8,691 nt of DNA from an uncultured Lachnospiraceae bacterium (GCA_947177465.1 CAMWUP010000070.1:1-8691), one strand, 5' to 3'; counted from the first letter of the stretch, positions 1 to 5,475 are shown. Program-made: numbers and translations. The notes: generated by a model from the sequence alone, not told the origin.

Positions 1-315
1 GATACGCCGTTTCATGATGAAAACTGGCTTGTTATCCGATGCAGGGATAACAAAAAGGTATTCGCATGGATTTTTGAGCGGGAAGGAAATATTTGGATTA
101 ATGTGAAGATGCGTCCTGAATGGCGCGACTTTTGGCGCGAGGCATTTGAAGCGGTGACAGGGGCATACCATCTGAATAAAGAGCATTGGAGCTCCGTTAT
201 TTTAAACGGGACGGTTCCGGAAGCGGATGTGCGCAGGATGATAGAGGAAAGCTACGATTTGGTAAAACCACACAAAAAAAAGCAGAGTGGTGGAAAAGAC
301 AAAGGAAAGCCATAA
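1..315 (+). CDS. MmcQ/YjbR-domain protein, 5'-truncated by the window edge
   Basis: The reading frame is open from base 1 to the TAA at 313-315, so the gene begins upstream; a GTG at 103 is in frame but lies inside the conserved domain and is not the start. The visible 104 residues match the MmcQ/YjbR (DUF419) fold, a small double-wing, DNA-binding-like domain of unproven function. Visible hallmarks are 'DTPF' at the left end, 'VFAWIFEREGNIWINVK', 'PEWRDFWREAFEAVTGAYHLNKEHW', 'VILNGTVP' and 'MIEESYDLV'. A lysine-rich tail (HKKKQSGGKDKGKP) follows the domain. In some clostridial proteins this domain forms the C-terminal half of a longer regulator, so the missing N-terminus could be more than a few residues. 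The stop lies 16 nt before the chosen start of the exonuclease gene, consistent with cotranscription. Family call is firm; biological role is not known. Confidence 0.85.
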   Translation, partial: DTPFHDENWLVIRCRDNKKVFAWIFEREGNIWINVKMRPEWRDFWREAFEAVTGAYHLNKEHWSSVILNGTVPEADVRRMIEESYDLVKPHKKKQSGGKDKGKP

Positions 316-331
316 ATACGGGAAACGGATT

Positions 332-1030
332 ATGACAGGGAACATAGGAAAAAGATTGCATGATTATGCAGGAAATTATGTGGTTTTTGATTTGGAGACA
401 ACGGGGCTGAGCCCTGCCAAGGATGAAATTATTGAAATATCAGGAATCAAGGTGCAAAACGGCGCTGTGGAAGAGGAATTTTCCACACTGGTCAATCCGA
501 ATATGCCGATACCATGGGCGGCTTCCCGGGTAAATGGCATTACGGACGAAATGGTGAAAAATGCGCCGCGTCTCGCAGAGGCGCTTGGTGCTTTTTTGGA
601 TTTTGCAGGGGAAGCTGTTTTGGTCGGACACAATATTCACAGCTTTGATTTGCCCTTTGTATATGCAGGGGCGGCAAAAGTGCTTGGCAGGCAGATTGTC
701 AACAATTATGTAGATACGCTGTACCTTGCAAAAAGCTGTCTTCCACAGCTGGGGCATTATAAACTGACAGACTTGTCAAAGCATTTTGGTTTTGCGACAG
801 AGGGCGCGCACCGCGCACTGGCGGACTGCCGTATGAATCAGAAATGCTATGAAGCGCTTTTGAAAATCCGGCAGGAAAAACAAAAGGAAAAACCGCGTAT
901 GGAAGGCAGAGAGCAGGATGCATGCTGTCCGGAATGCGGCTGTGTTTTGGTGAAGAGAAACGGAAGGTTCGGCATGTTTTGGGGCTGTAGTGGTTTTCCG
1001 GCATGCCGGTACACAAAAAACTGCAGGTAA
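332..1030 (+). CDS. DEDDh 3'-5' exonuclease (DnaQ-like) with C-terminal topoisomerase-type zinc finger
   Basis: A 232-residue protein. The exonuclease domain (about 10-175) has all DEDDh catalytic residues: D20 and E22 in 'FDLETTG', D106 in 'HNIHSFD', H160 and D165 in 'HRALAD'. Such enzymes remove 3' nucleotides from DNA or RNA using two metal ions, as in DnaQ/PolC proofreading and RNase T-like enzymes. After a charged linker (about 180-196) comes a C4 zinc ribbon of the topoisomerase I type: C199-x2-C202, then C219-x5-C225 within 'GRFGMFWGCSGFPACRYT'. This ribbon usually binds single-stranded nucleic acid, so a free-standing repair or processing nuclease seems likelier than a polymerase subunit. 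Start choice: ATG 332 has GGGA 8 nt upstream. GTG 287 would overlap the previous gene and lacks a ribosome site; TTG 356 (GGA 7 nt upstream) is a shorter alternative that still keeps the domain intact. Confidence 0.88.
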   Translation: MTGNIGKRLHDYAGNYVVFDLETTGLSPAKDEIIEISGIKVQNGAVEEEFSTLVNPNMPIPWAASRVNGITDEMVKNAPRLAEALGAFLDFAGEAVLVGHNIHSFDLPFVYAGAAKVLGRQIVNNYVDTLYLAKSCLPQLGHYKLTDLSKHFGFATEGAHRALADCRMNQKCYEALLKIRQEKQKEKPRMEGREQDACCPECGCVLVKRNGRFGMFWGCSGFPACRYTKNCR

Positions 1031-1071
1031 CAGGAAGAAATCCGCGGCAGACCTGTGTGCTGCGGCAGAAT

Positions 1072-1078
1072 GGAGGGG
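1072..1078 (+). promoter_or_regulatory. Ribosome binding site deciding the GH5 lipoprotein start
   Basis: GGAGGGG sits just before ATG 1081. An in-frame ATG at 1003 exists but lies inside the exonuclease gene, lacks this site and would put 26 polar residues ahead of the signal peptide, so 1081 is the start. Confidence 0.8.
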
Positions 1079-1080
1079 TC

Positions 1081-2814
1081 ATGAAAAGAAGAAAATTATA
1101 TGCGGTAAGTATGACGGCTGTATTGATTTTATCACTTTTTATACAGGGGTGCGGCAAAAGGGCTGAAGAGGTATCCGAAAAGAGCCTTCAGCAGACAGTG
1201 CAGGATGAGGGAGGCGATGAAACGGAATCGCTGCCGGAGAATACGGAAGAGCCGAGGGACGAGAAGCAGGAAACAGATGCGGCAGAGTCAGACAACGAAG
1301 CGGACGAGAAGACGCCGAAGCCTTCAAGGTCTCCCAAGCCGGAGGGGCAGGAAGAACAGGACGAGGAGCCGAAGGACGATCAGGGAGAGCGGGAGACGAC
1401 GCCCGCAAAGCCGGCGGCTTCAGGGACGGCGTATCCTTCCACGGCGGGCGCGCTTCAGGTGAACGGTACCCAGCTTACGGACGAGAACGGCGCGGCAGTG
1501 CAGCTAAAGGGAATCAGCACACATGGTCTTGCATGGTTTCCCGACTATGTCAATGAGGACTGCTTCAGGCAGTTTCGGGAGGAGTGGAATGTCAACGTTA
1601 TGCGGCTTGCCATGTATACGGCAGAGTATGGCGGCTATTGCAGCGGCGGCGACCAGAGCGCTTTAAAGGAATTGATACATAATGGCGTCGCATATGCGAC
1701 GGCACTGGACATGTATGTTATTATAGACTGGCATATACTGTCTGACGGTAATCCTAACACCTACAAGGATAAGGCGAAGGAATTTTTTGCGGAAATGGCT
1801 GAGAAATACGCCGGCTACAACAATGTTTTATATGAAATCTGCAATGAGCCGAACGGCGGAACGGGTTGGAGCGATATCAAGTCCTATGCGGAGGAGGTGA
1901 TATCGGTGATTCGTTCTTATGACGAGGATGGTATTATCATTGTCGGCACACCGAATTGGTCCCAGTATGTAGACCAGGCAGCAGCAGACCCCATTACGGG
2001 CTATGACAATATTATGTATTCCCTGCATTTTTATGCGGCAACGCACAAGGAATCACTGCGGAATACCATGACTGCCGCGATTGATGCGGGGCTTCCTATT
2101 TTTGTAACGGAATATGGCATCTGCGATGCGAGCGGGAACGGCGGTATAGATGAGAATCAGGCAAATCAGTGGGTGAGCACCATGAACACTTATGGCGTCA
2201 GCTATGTTGCATGGAATTTGTCCAATAAGGGGGAAACCTCAGCAATCATAAACAGTAACTGCAGCAAACTGTCCGGTTTTACGGAAAGCGACTTAAGTGC
2301 TTCCGGAAAGTGGCTGTATCAAATGCTGACCGGTGAAAACGCCGATATTGCTTCCATCGGACAAAACAGCGGCGCTTCTGACGGACAGGGGAGTAATGCC
2401 TCATCCGCGGGACAGGGGAATAATGGCGGTTCAGGTCAGCAAAATAACGGACAAGGCGGTCAGGCTGGAACAGGGCAAAATGGCAGTCCGGCTGCATCAG
2501 TCACCTTGACCAATGGTGATATTACGTACACTGCAGAATTAAAGAATAGCTGGGAATCCGATGGTAAAGCCTTTTACCAGTATGAATTGACCCTGCAGAA
2601 TACTTCCTCTGTATCCTGCGATAAATGGGAAATCGACGTTCCCTTCAGCGAGGCAGTCACTCTTGCGGACGGCTGGAACGGAGATTACTCAGCATCCGAC
2701 AAGGTTCTGCACATTATCAGCAAGGATTATAACGGAAGTATTGCCGCAGGGTCTTCGGTAAAAGATATCGGTTTTATTGTCAGCGGAAGCAAGGACATGA
2801 AGATAGCAGAATAG
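1081..2814 (+). CDS. GH5 cellulase-like (endo-beta-glucanase) lipoprotein with C-terminal carbohydrate-binding module
   Basis: A 577-residue secreted lipoprotein. The N-terminus (MKRRKLYAVSMTAVLILSLF) is a type II signal peptide ending in the lipobox IQGC with lipidation at C24. Residues 25-118 form an unstructured Glu/Asp/Lys/Pro-rich spacer that probably carries the enzyme through the cell wall. The GH5 barrel (about 124-417) starts 'LQVNGTQLTDENG' and contains 'KGISTHGLAWFPDY', 'MRLAMYTAEYGGY', 'DMYVIIDWHIL', the acid/base E256 in 'ICNEPNG', 'SLHFYAATH', the nucleophile E344 in 'TEYG' and a late Trp in 'VAWNLSNK'; this pattern fits the endoglucanase subfamily cleaving beta-1,4-glucans. A Gly/Asn/Gln/Ser linker (about 425-471) leads to a beta-sandwich module (about 474-577), with 'WEIDVPF', 'WNGDYSASDKVLHI' and 'IAAGSSVKDIGFIVSG' resembling CBM2-like cellulose binders. 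ATG 1081 is preferred because GGAGGGG lies at 1072-1078 and the lipoprotein signal begins exactly there. Substrate (cellulose versus other beta-glucan) is inferred. Confidence 0.92.
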   Translation: MKRRKLYAVSMTAVLILSLFIQGCGKRAEEVSEKSLQQTVQDEGGDETESLPENTEEPRDEKQETDAAESDNEADEKTPKPSRSPKPEGQEEQDEEPKDDQGERETTPAKPAASGTAYPSTAGALQVNGTQLTDENGAAVQLKGISTHGLAWFPDYVNEDCFRQFREEWNVNVMRLAMYTAEYGGYCSGGDQSALKELIHNGVAYATALDMYVIIDWHILSDGNPNTYKDKAKEFFAEMAEKYAGYNNVLYEICNEPNGGTGWSDIKSYAEEVISVIRSYDEDGIIIVGTPNWSQYVDQAAADPITGYDNIMYSLHFYAATHKESLRNTMTAAIDAGLPIFVTEYGICDASGNGGIDENQANQWVSTMNTYGVSYVAWNLSNKGETSAIINSNCSKLSGFTESDLSASGKWLYQMLTGENADIASIGQNSGASDGQGSNASSAGQGNNGGSGQQNNGQGGQAGTGQNGSPAASVTLTNGDITYTAELKNSWESDGKAFYQYELTLQNTSSVSCDKWEIDVPFSEAVTLADGWNGDYSASDKVLHIISKDYNGSIAAGSSVKDIGFIVSGSKDMKIAE

Positions 2815-2820
2815 CTATCT
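2801..2820. terminator. Weak shared hairpin across the two converging stop codons
   Basis: AGATAGC (2801-2807) and GCTATCT (2814-2820) form a 7-bp stem with a 6-nt loop that covers the stop codons of both the GH5 gene and the M56 peptidase gene. It could serve as a bidirectional end signal in the only 4 bp available. The stem is AT-rich and no T-run follows it on either strand, so intrinsic termination is doubtful. Confidence 0.25.
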
Positions 2821-4381
2821 ATCTGTCCAGCCCCCAATATTTTGTCTGTTCGTCAAACATTTCTTCGCCTGCATGCTGTGCCGTTACGCCCAAGATGAAT
2901 CCGTAACGGTCACGGTGTATGGCGATATCAATAGTACCGTTCCGCTCTATATGCATACCAAGCTGTTCGTCTGTATAAACGCGTACTTTTTCACCGTGGT
3001 AGGAAAAACTGCCGTCTTCCTCACGGAGTATTTCCCAATCAGCATATTCTGCGTATTTTTCCTCATCGTTCAGACAGAGGGAGAATACGACGCGGAACGC
3101 GCCTTTTTCTACGCCAAAGGCTTCAGCGAGTGCAGTCTTTATCTGCTCCTCCATGATTTCGGGGTCATTCGTGTTGTCATCCTTCAGTACGTCTATGATG
3201 ATATTTTCTGCCCGTCTCTGTGCATTTTCCCCTAAATAAATATCCCGCGTGATATCGACATAGCATCCCCAGCGGCAGTTGGAGCTTGCGCAGTAGGAGG
3301 ACAGATAGGAGGAAAAGGGCGCCTGTGTGCCGGTGGCAAATACCACGGTTCCGCTTATGAGGAACAGGAAAGAAAAGGCAAGTATCAAGGCGGAAGCTTT
3401 TTTGTAATTTAAAATATTTTTAATACGTTTTTCAATTTCTGTTCTGGAAAAGGCGCTGTAGAGCAAGGTGACACGGCTGCGGCTCACCGCCATGGACAAC
3501 AGGCTCATGGCATAGAGCCTGCGTTCTTCTGCATCATAGGATTTCAAAAGAGCGGCGTCACAGGCGTTTTCCAAATCGGCGGAAAGATATTTTGACATTA
3601 TCCATACCAAAGGATTAAACCAATGCAGGCAGAGGGTTATCAGCATCACTGCTTTTACATAATTGTCATGCCTTTTGATGTGCATTGTCTCATGTGCCAG
3701 AATGTGGCGCAAAAGGGCAGTATCCTGAAAATTCATGCGGGTAGGCAGATAGATACAGGGGTTCAGAAAACCACTCACCAAGGGAGAGGCAATTTCGTCA
3801 CAGGTAAACACCGGTATATGTCCCATGTCCATCTCGCGAAGCATGGTGTTGATGGTCTCATTGTGCTCCAATAGAAGTCGGTTTTTTAACCGTTTCGTGC
3901 ATTGGTATTTTTGCAGGGCCAAAAAACTGACTGTGACTGCAAGCCCCAAAAAGTAAGCGACAAGTATCAACACGCGCGGTTGGAGCCAAAAAGCGGCAAA
4001 GTCGCTCATATACTGATGAGAGAAGATGGAGGTTTCAGACGTATCCAAAGAGACAGCGACGACTGATGTGTCTGTCCCCGTAGCTGTCCCTGTTTCTAAA
4101 TAAGCAGCAGAGGAATCTCCTGCAGCGTTAACAGTGGTTTCGGCTGTCTGGGCGGTATAATAGTTGGTGTAGGCAAAAATATCTGGAACCTTCATGCTCA
4201 AAGGGCTGCTCAAAGAAAAAGGCACAAGCAGGCGGATAAGCACCACGCACCAAAGCGCAGGGAAAACAAATTTGGGCAGTCTGTTTTTTAACAGTCCTCT
4301 CATGATAAGAACAATGATAATCATAATACTTCCGTAAAATGCCATAAGACAAAATGGCATATTCATTCTGAAATGTAACAT
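2819..4381 (-). CDS. M56 (BlaR1/MecR1-like) membrane metallopeptidase signal transducer with a non-PBP sensor domain
   Basis: A 520-residue membrane protein of the BlaR1/MecR1 class: an extracellular signal activates a cytosolic zinc protease that inactivates the partner repressor. Hydrophobic segments lie near 9-28, 36-55, 130-157, 244-262 and 329-350. The M56 protease is clear: zinc ligands H230 and H234 with catalytic E231 in 'HILAHETMHIKRHD', and the distal E271 in 'LENACDAALL'. The extracellular tail (about 351-520) is only about 170 residues, with no SxxK, SxN or KTG motif, so it is not the beta-lactam-acylated domain of classical BlaR1. It has three cysteines close together (SYCASSNCRWGC) and a later 'VVFSLCLNDEEKY' stretch. 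The start is supported by GGAGGAGA just upstream. It lies 65 bp downstream of the BlaI-like repressor on the same strand, evidently one operon. The signal sensed is unknown. Confidence 0.9.
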   Translation of the reverse strand: MLHFRMNMPFCLMAFYGSIMIIIVLIMRGLLKNRLPKFVFPALWCVVLIRLLVPFSLSSPLSMKVPDIFAYTNYYTAQTAETTVNAAGDSSAAYLETGTATGTDTSVVAVSLDTSETSIFSHQYMSDFAAFWLQPRVLILVAYFLGLAVTVSFLALQKYQCTKRLKNRLLLEHNETINTMLREMDMGHIPVFTCDEIASPLVSGFLNPCIYLPTRMNFQDTALLRHILAHETMHIKRHDNYVKAVMLITLCLHWFNPLVWIMSKYLSADLENACDAALLKSYDAEERRLYAMSLLSMAVSRSRVTLLYSAFSRTEIEKRIKNILNYKKASALILAFSFLFLISGTVVFATGTQAPFSSYLSSYCASSNCRWGCYVDITRDIYLGENAQRRAENIIIDVLKDDNTNDPEIMEEQIKTALAEAFGVEKGAFRVVFSLCLNDEEKYAEYADWEILREEDGSFSYHGEKVRVYTDEQLGMHIERNGTIDIAIHRDRYGFILGVTAQHAGEEMFDEQTKYWGLDR

Positions 4382-4446
4382 TTCTCCTCCATTCCGAAGC
4401 GGCTTTTTTGTGTCTGTGCGCTTCTTTTTCCGGTTTATGAAAACAG

Positions 4447-4800
4447 CTATTTGGCTTCCTGAATCATCTTGAAAAGCCTGTCGGCATCTTCCTCTGAAAT
4501 TCCTTGGTTTCTTAAGAAAGATGAAAAAAACAATTCGCTGGAACCGCCGAACATTTTGTCAATAAGCTGCTCGGTTTCGCTTTGTGCAACCTCGTCCTTT
4601 GTGACGAGCGGCCGACATAGGAATCCAGGTTCTTCGCGCTCTATGGCGCCTTTCTCAATACATTTTTTGATGACAGTGTAGGTGGTGTTTTTGTTCCAGC
4701 CGATGCGTGCAGAGAGCACATCCACAATATCCTTCGCCGGCTTTTCGCCCAGCTCCCACAAAACTTCCATCACCTTGAGTTCGGAATCAAATAGTTTCAT
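4447..4800 (-). CDS. BlaI/MecI/CopY-family transcriptional repressor
   Basis: A 117-residue protein starting 'MKLFDSELKVMEVLWELGEKPAKDIV', the standard opening of this family. A winged helix-turn-helix spans about residues 5-68, with the recognition region 'NKNTTYTVIKKCIEKGAIERE' at about 36-55. The rest is a short helical dimerisation tail ending '...EDADRLFKMIQEAK'. Such dimers bind dyad operators and are inactivated by proteolysis triggered by the partner M56 peptidase encoded immediately downstream. The chosen ATG at 4800 has AAAGGAG about 9 nt upstream; a longer in-frame version to 4839 would place the ribosome site inside the coding region and add residues atypical of the family. Two GACTA/TAGTC dyads at its promoter suggest autoregulation. 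No beta-lactamase gene is visible nearby, so targets beyond its own operon are unknown. Confidence 0.93.
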   Translation of the reverse strand: MKLFDSELKVMEVLWELGEKPAKDIVDVLSARIGWNKNTTYTVIKKCIEKGAIEREEPGFLCRPLVTKDEVAQSETEQLIDKMFGGSSELFFSSFLRNQGISEEDADRLFKMIQEAK

Positions 4801-4820
4801 GGCGCATTTCTCCTTTCGTG

Positions 4821-4830
4821 GTTTGATAAA
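4821..4830. repeat. 10-bp direct repeat, left copy (possible target-site duplication)
   Basis: GTTTGATAAA occurs here and again at 5040-5049, bracketing the inverted-repeat element. The right copy abuts the element, while the left is separated from the aligned arm by 3 bp. This fits a target-site duplication but a 10-bp AT-rich match could also be chance. Confidence 0.45.
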
Positions 4831-4833
4831 ATT

Positions 4834-5039
4834 AGGCATTTGCGAAACTCGTTATATGGCAAGTGTCATTGTACAGATTGTATACTTCAACGCAGACGCG
4901 CTTTCGCTCCGAGCTTGCCGTAACGGTACATAAGCTGCCAGAATACGGCAGCTAAGTACCGACGGCAAGCAAGGGTCTGCTTATGAAGTATACAATCTGT
5001 ACAATTCGAAACTGGCAAATAGGAGTTCTGCAATTACCT
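4834..5039. repeat. Nested long inverted repeat, MITE-like element in the repressor leader
   Basis: The core is a perfect 22-bp inverted repeat: 4868-4889 (ATTGTACAGATTGTATACTT...) against 4984-5005. Moving inwards, GCAGAC 4892-4897 pairs with GTCTGC 4975-4980, GCTTGCCGT 4913-4921 with ACGGCAAGC 4962-4970, CGGTAC 4924-4929 with GTACCG 4956-4961, and AGCTGCC 4933-4939 with GGCAGCT 4947-4953. Moving outwards, imperfect pairing continues to AGG 4834-4836 / CCT 5037-5039. No transposase is encoded. The whole would fold as one long branched-free hairpin in the repressor transcript. A small non-autonomous mobile element is the best reading; a purely regulatory RNA structure is the alternative. Confidence 0.7.
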
Positions 5040-5049
5040 GTTTGATAAA
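5040..5049. repeat. 10-bp direct repeat, right copy (possible target-site duplication)
   Basis: GTTTGATAAA, identical to 4821-4830, immediately follows the right end of the inverted-repeat element. Confidence 0.45.
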
Positions 5050-5099
5050 TGTAGTAAAAGCAGTTTTAAGCAGGTTATGTAATGTTGCTATTACAAGTG

Positions 5100-5115
5100 G
5101 ACTATTCGAGTAGTC
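5100..5115. promoter_or_regulatory. Candidate operator dyad 2 (GACTA-N6-TAGTC)
   Basis: GACTATTCGAGTAGTC is palindromic at all but one symmetric pair. Its centre lies 31 bp, about three helical turns, from the centre of the next dyad, and it falls just downstream of the predicted start of the repressor transcript. This is typical placement for a BlaI-type autoregulatory site; binding by this repressor is inferred. Confidence 0.6.
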
Positions 5116-5129
5116 TGCTTGATAGAGAT

Positions 5130-5158
5130 AGACTATCACAATAGTCTGAGTGTGTCAA
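5130..5158 (-). promoter_or_regulatory. Promoter of the BlaI-like / M56 peptidase operon
   Basis: On the minus strand a perfect -35 TTGACA (5158-5153) is followed after 17 nt by TAGTCT (5135-5130), a poor -10 hexamer matching the consensus at three positions. Dyad 1 lies across the spacer and -10. The transcript would carry a leader of about 320 nt before ATG 4800, most of it the inverted-repeat element. A weak -10 with a perfect -35 is common at repressed promoters. Confidence 0.55.
5131..5146. promoter_or_regulatory. Candidate operator dyad 1 (GACTAT-N4-ATAGTC)
   Basis: GACTATCACAATAGTC has perfect 6-bp arms. It overlaps the spacer and -10 region of the minus-strand promoter, so a bound dimer would block RNA polymerase. 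It shares the GACTA/TAGTC half-sites with the dyad at 5100-5115. Confidence 0.65.
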
Positions 5159-5217
5159 TAAGGTTTTTGAGGTATATGAGGATATTTCAGACAATTTGCG
5201 AAAATTCCAAAAAAGAA

Positions 5218-5245
5218 TTGACAAATTCTGCCAATAGGATACAAT
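5218..5245 (+). promoter_or_regulatory. Isolated strong plus-strand promoter
   Basis: TTGACA (5218-5223), 16-nt spacer, TACAAT (5240-5245): a perfect -35 and a 5/6 -10. Transcription would start near 5252 and run antisense through the crRNA-like RNA gene towards cas3. No ribosome site with an open frame follows it before cas3. It may give a long cas leader or an antisense RNA. Confidence 0.55.
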
Positions 5246-5293
5246 GATATTATATATTCAAAGTTTTTCATTATCTTGTTTAATTTATCATAG

Positions 5294-5343
5294 AAAAAGA
5301 GTCTGCCTATTGCGGCATACAAAAGCAATAGGAAAACCCTCTT
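5294..5343 (-). terminator. Hairpin terminator of the crRNA-like RNA
   Basis: On the minus strand CCTATTGC (5332-5325) pairs with GCAATAGG (5313-5306) around an 11-nt loop. An outer AAGAG (5343-5339) can pair with CTCTT (5301-5297) across an internal loop. A run of five T follows at 5298-5294. The hairpin may also act as the 3' handle of the RNA in place of a second repeat. Confidence 0.6.
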
Positions 5344-5362
5344 CTAAATTGATAACATTATT

Positions 5363-5388
5363 CTTTCAATCCACAGGTGATACCTGAC
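5363..5388 (-). CRISPR. Solitary degenerate type I-C CRISPR repeat (pseudo-repeat)
   Basis: Read on the minus strand it begins GTCAGGTATCACCTG and ends GTGGATTGAAAG. The end matches the invariant 3' part of type I-C repeats (GTGGATTGAAAY), which supplies the crRNA 5' handle, and the GTC start is also kept. The middle is shorter than a normal 32-nt repeat but retains a hairpin, CAGGT-ATC-ACCTG, placed as expected for Cas5c recognition. There is only one copy and no array around it. Confidence 0.72.
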
Positions 5389-5394
5389 AGTGTA

Positions 5395-5422
5395 ATTATA
5401 GCATCTTTTTTGTTTTTCGCAA
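5395..5422 (-). promoter_or_regulatory. Promoter of the crRNA-like RNA
   Basis: A perfect -10 TATAAT (5400-5395) is preceded by TGC, giving the extended -10 motif TGN-TATAAT. A TTGCGA (5422-5417) stands 16 nt upstream as a 4/6 -35. Transcription would begin 7 nt downstream at about 5388, the first G of the degenerate repeat, so the RNA needs no leader. Confidence 0.65.
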
Positions 5423-5453
5423 AATGTAATTAAGTATTAATTCAAAAAAATAG

Positions 5454-5472
5454 TTCAATAAAGTTATAAATT
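5454..5472 (+). promoter_or_regulatory. PAM-flanked seed target of the crRNA-like RNA at the cas promoter
   Basis: TTC at 5454-5456 is the canonical type I-C PAM. It is followed by AATAAAGTTATAAATT (5457-5472), against the guide AATAATGTTATCAATT; the differences are at guide positions 6 and 12 only. A full Cascade footprint of about 34 nt from the PAM would cover the cas3 -35 box at 5476-5481 and much of the spacer. Confidence 0.68.
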
Positions 5473-5475
5473 ATA

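Larger units (their letters stand above)
5294..5388 (-). ncRNA. crRNA-like autoregulatory RNA (CreR-type) of the type I-C cas operon
   Basis: A predicted small RNA of about 95 nt transcribed away from cas3. Order: extended -10 promoter, degenerate I-C repeat (5388-5363), pseudo-spacer starting at 5362 (AATAATGTTATCAATT...), then a hairpin with a T-run as terminator. The predicted start falls on the first base of the repeat. The first 16 nt of the pseudo-spacer match 5457-5472 except at positions 6 and 12, beside a TTC PAM and next to the cas3 -35 box. From position 17 on, pairing is lost. Type I effectors flip out every sixth guide base, so these mismatches are silent. Known cas-regulating crRNA-like RNAs direct Cascade, without interference, to the cas promoter and so tie cas expression to effector availability. 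Processing by Cas5c and repression are inferred. Confidence 0.72.

Noticed and set aside
1035..1070. Possible hairpin between the exonuclease and GH5 genes (CCGCGGCAG ... CTGCGG)
   Set aside because: The stem needs bulges and no T-run follows; not a credible terminator.
1205..1462. Arg-rich open frame on the + strand inside the GH5 gene
   Set aside because: It is the out-of-frame reading of the Glu/Lys/Pro-rich spacer (GAG/GAA/CCG codons shifted); no ribosome site and no recognisable protein.
4682..4933. 83-codon + strand open frame overlapping the repressor gene and inverted repeat
   Set aside because: It is antisense to the well-supported BlaI-type gene and runs into the repeat element; no ribosome site and low-complexity composition.
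4872..5001. TACA-N3-TGTA motifs at 4872-4882 and 4991-5001 as BlaI operators
   Set aside because: They are the two arms of the long inverted repeat, lie well downstream of the promoter, and have a spacing unlike the usual TACA-N2-TGTA; the GACTA dyads at the promoter are better candidates.
5176..5247. 23-codon + strand ORF (MRIFQTICENSKKELTNSAN...) with GAGG just upstream
   Set aside because: The GAGG is only 3 nt from the ATG, the nearest strong promoter lies inside the ORF rather than before it, and nothing in the peptide is recognisable. A CreT-like toxin partner for the crRNA-like RNA was considered here and is not supported.
5294..5343. Second degenerate CRISPR repeat closing a two-repeat mini-array
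   Set aside because: The segment has a hairpin but no GTGGATTGAAA handle or GTC start; with its T-run it reads better as a terminator.
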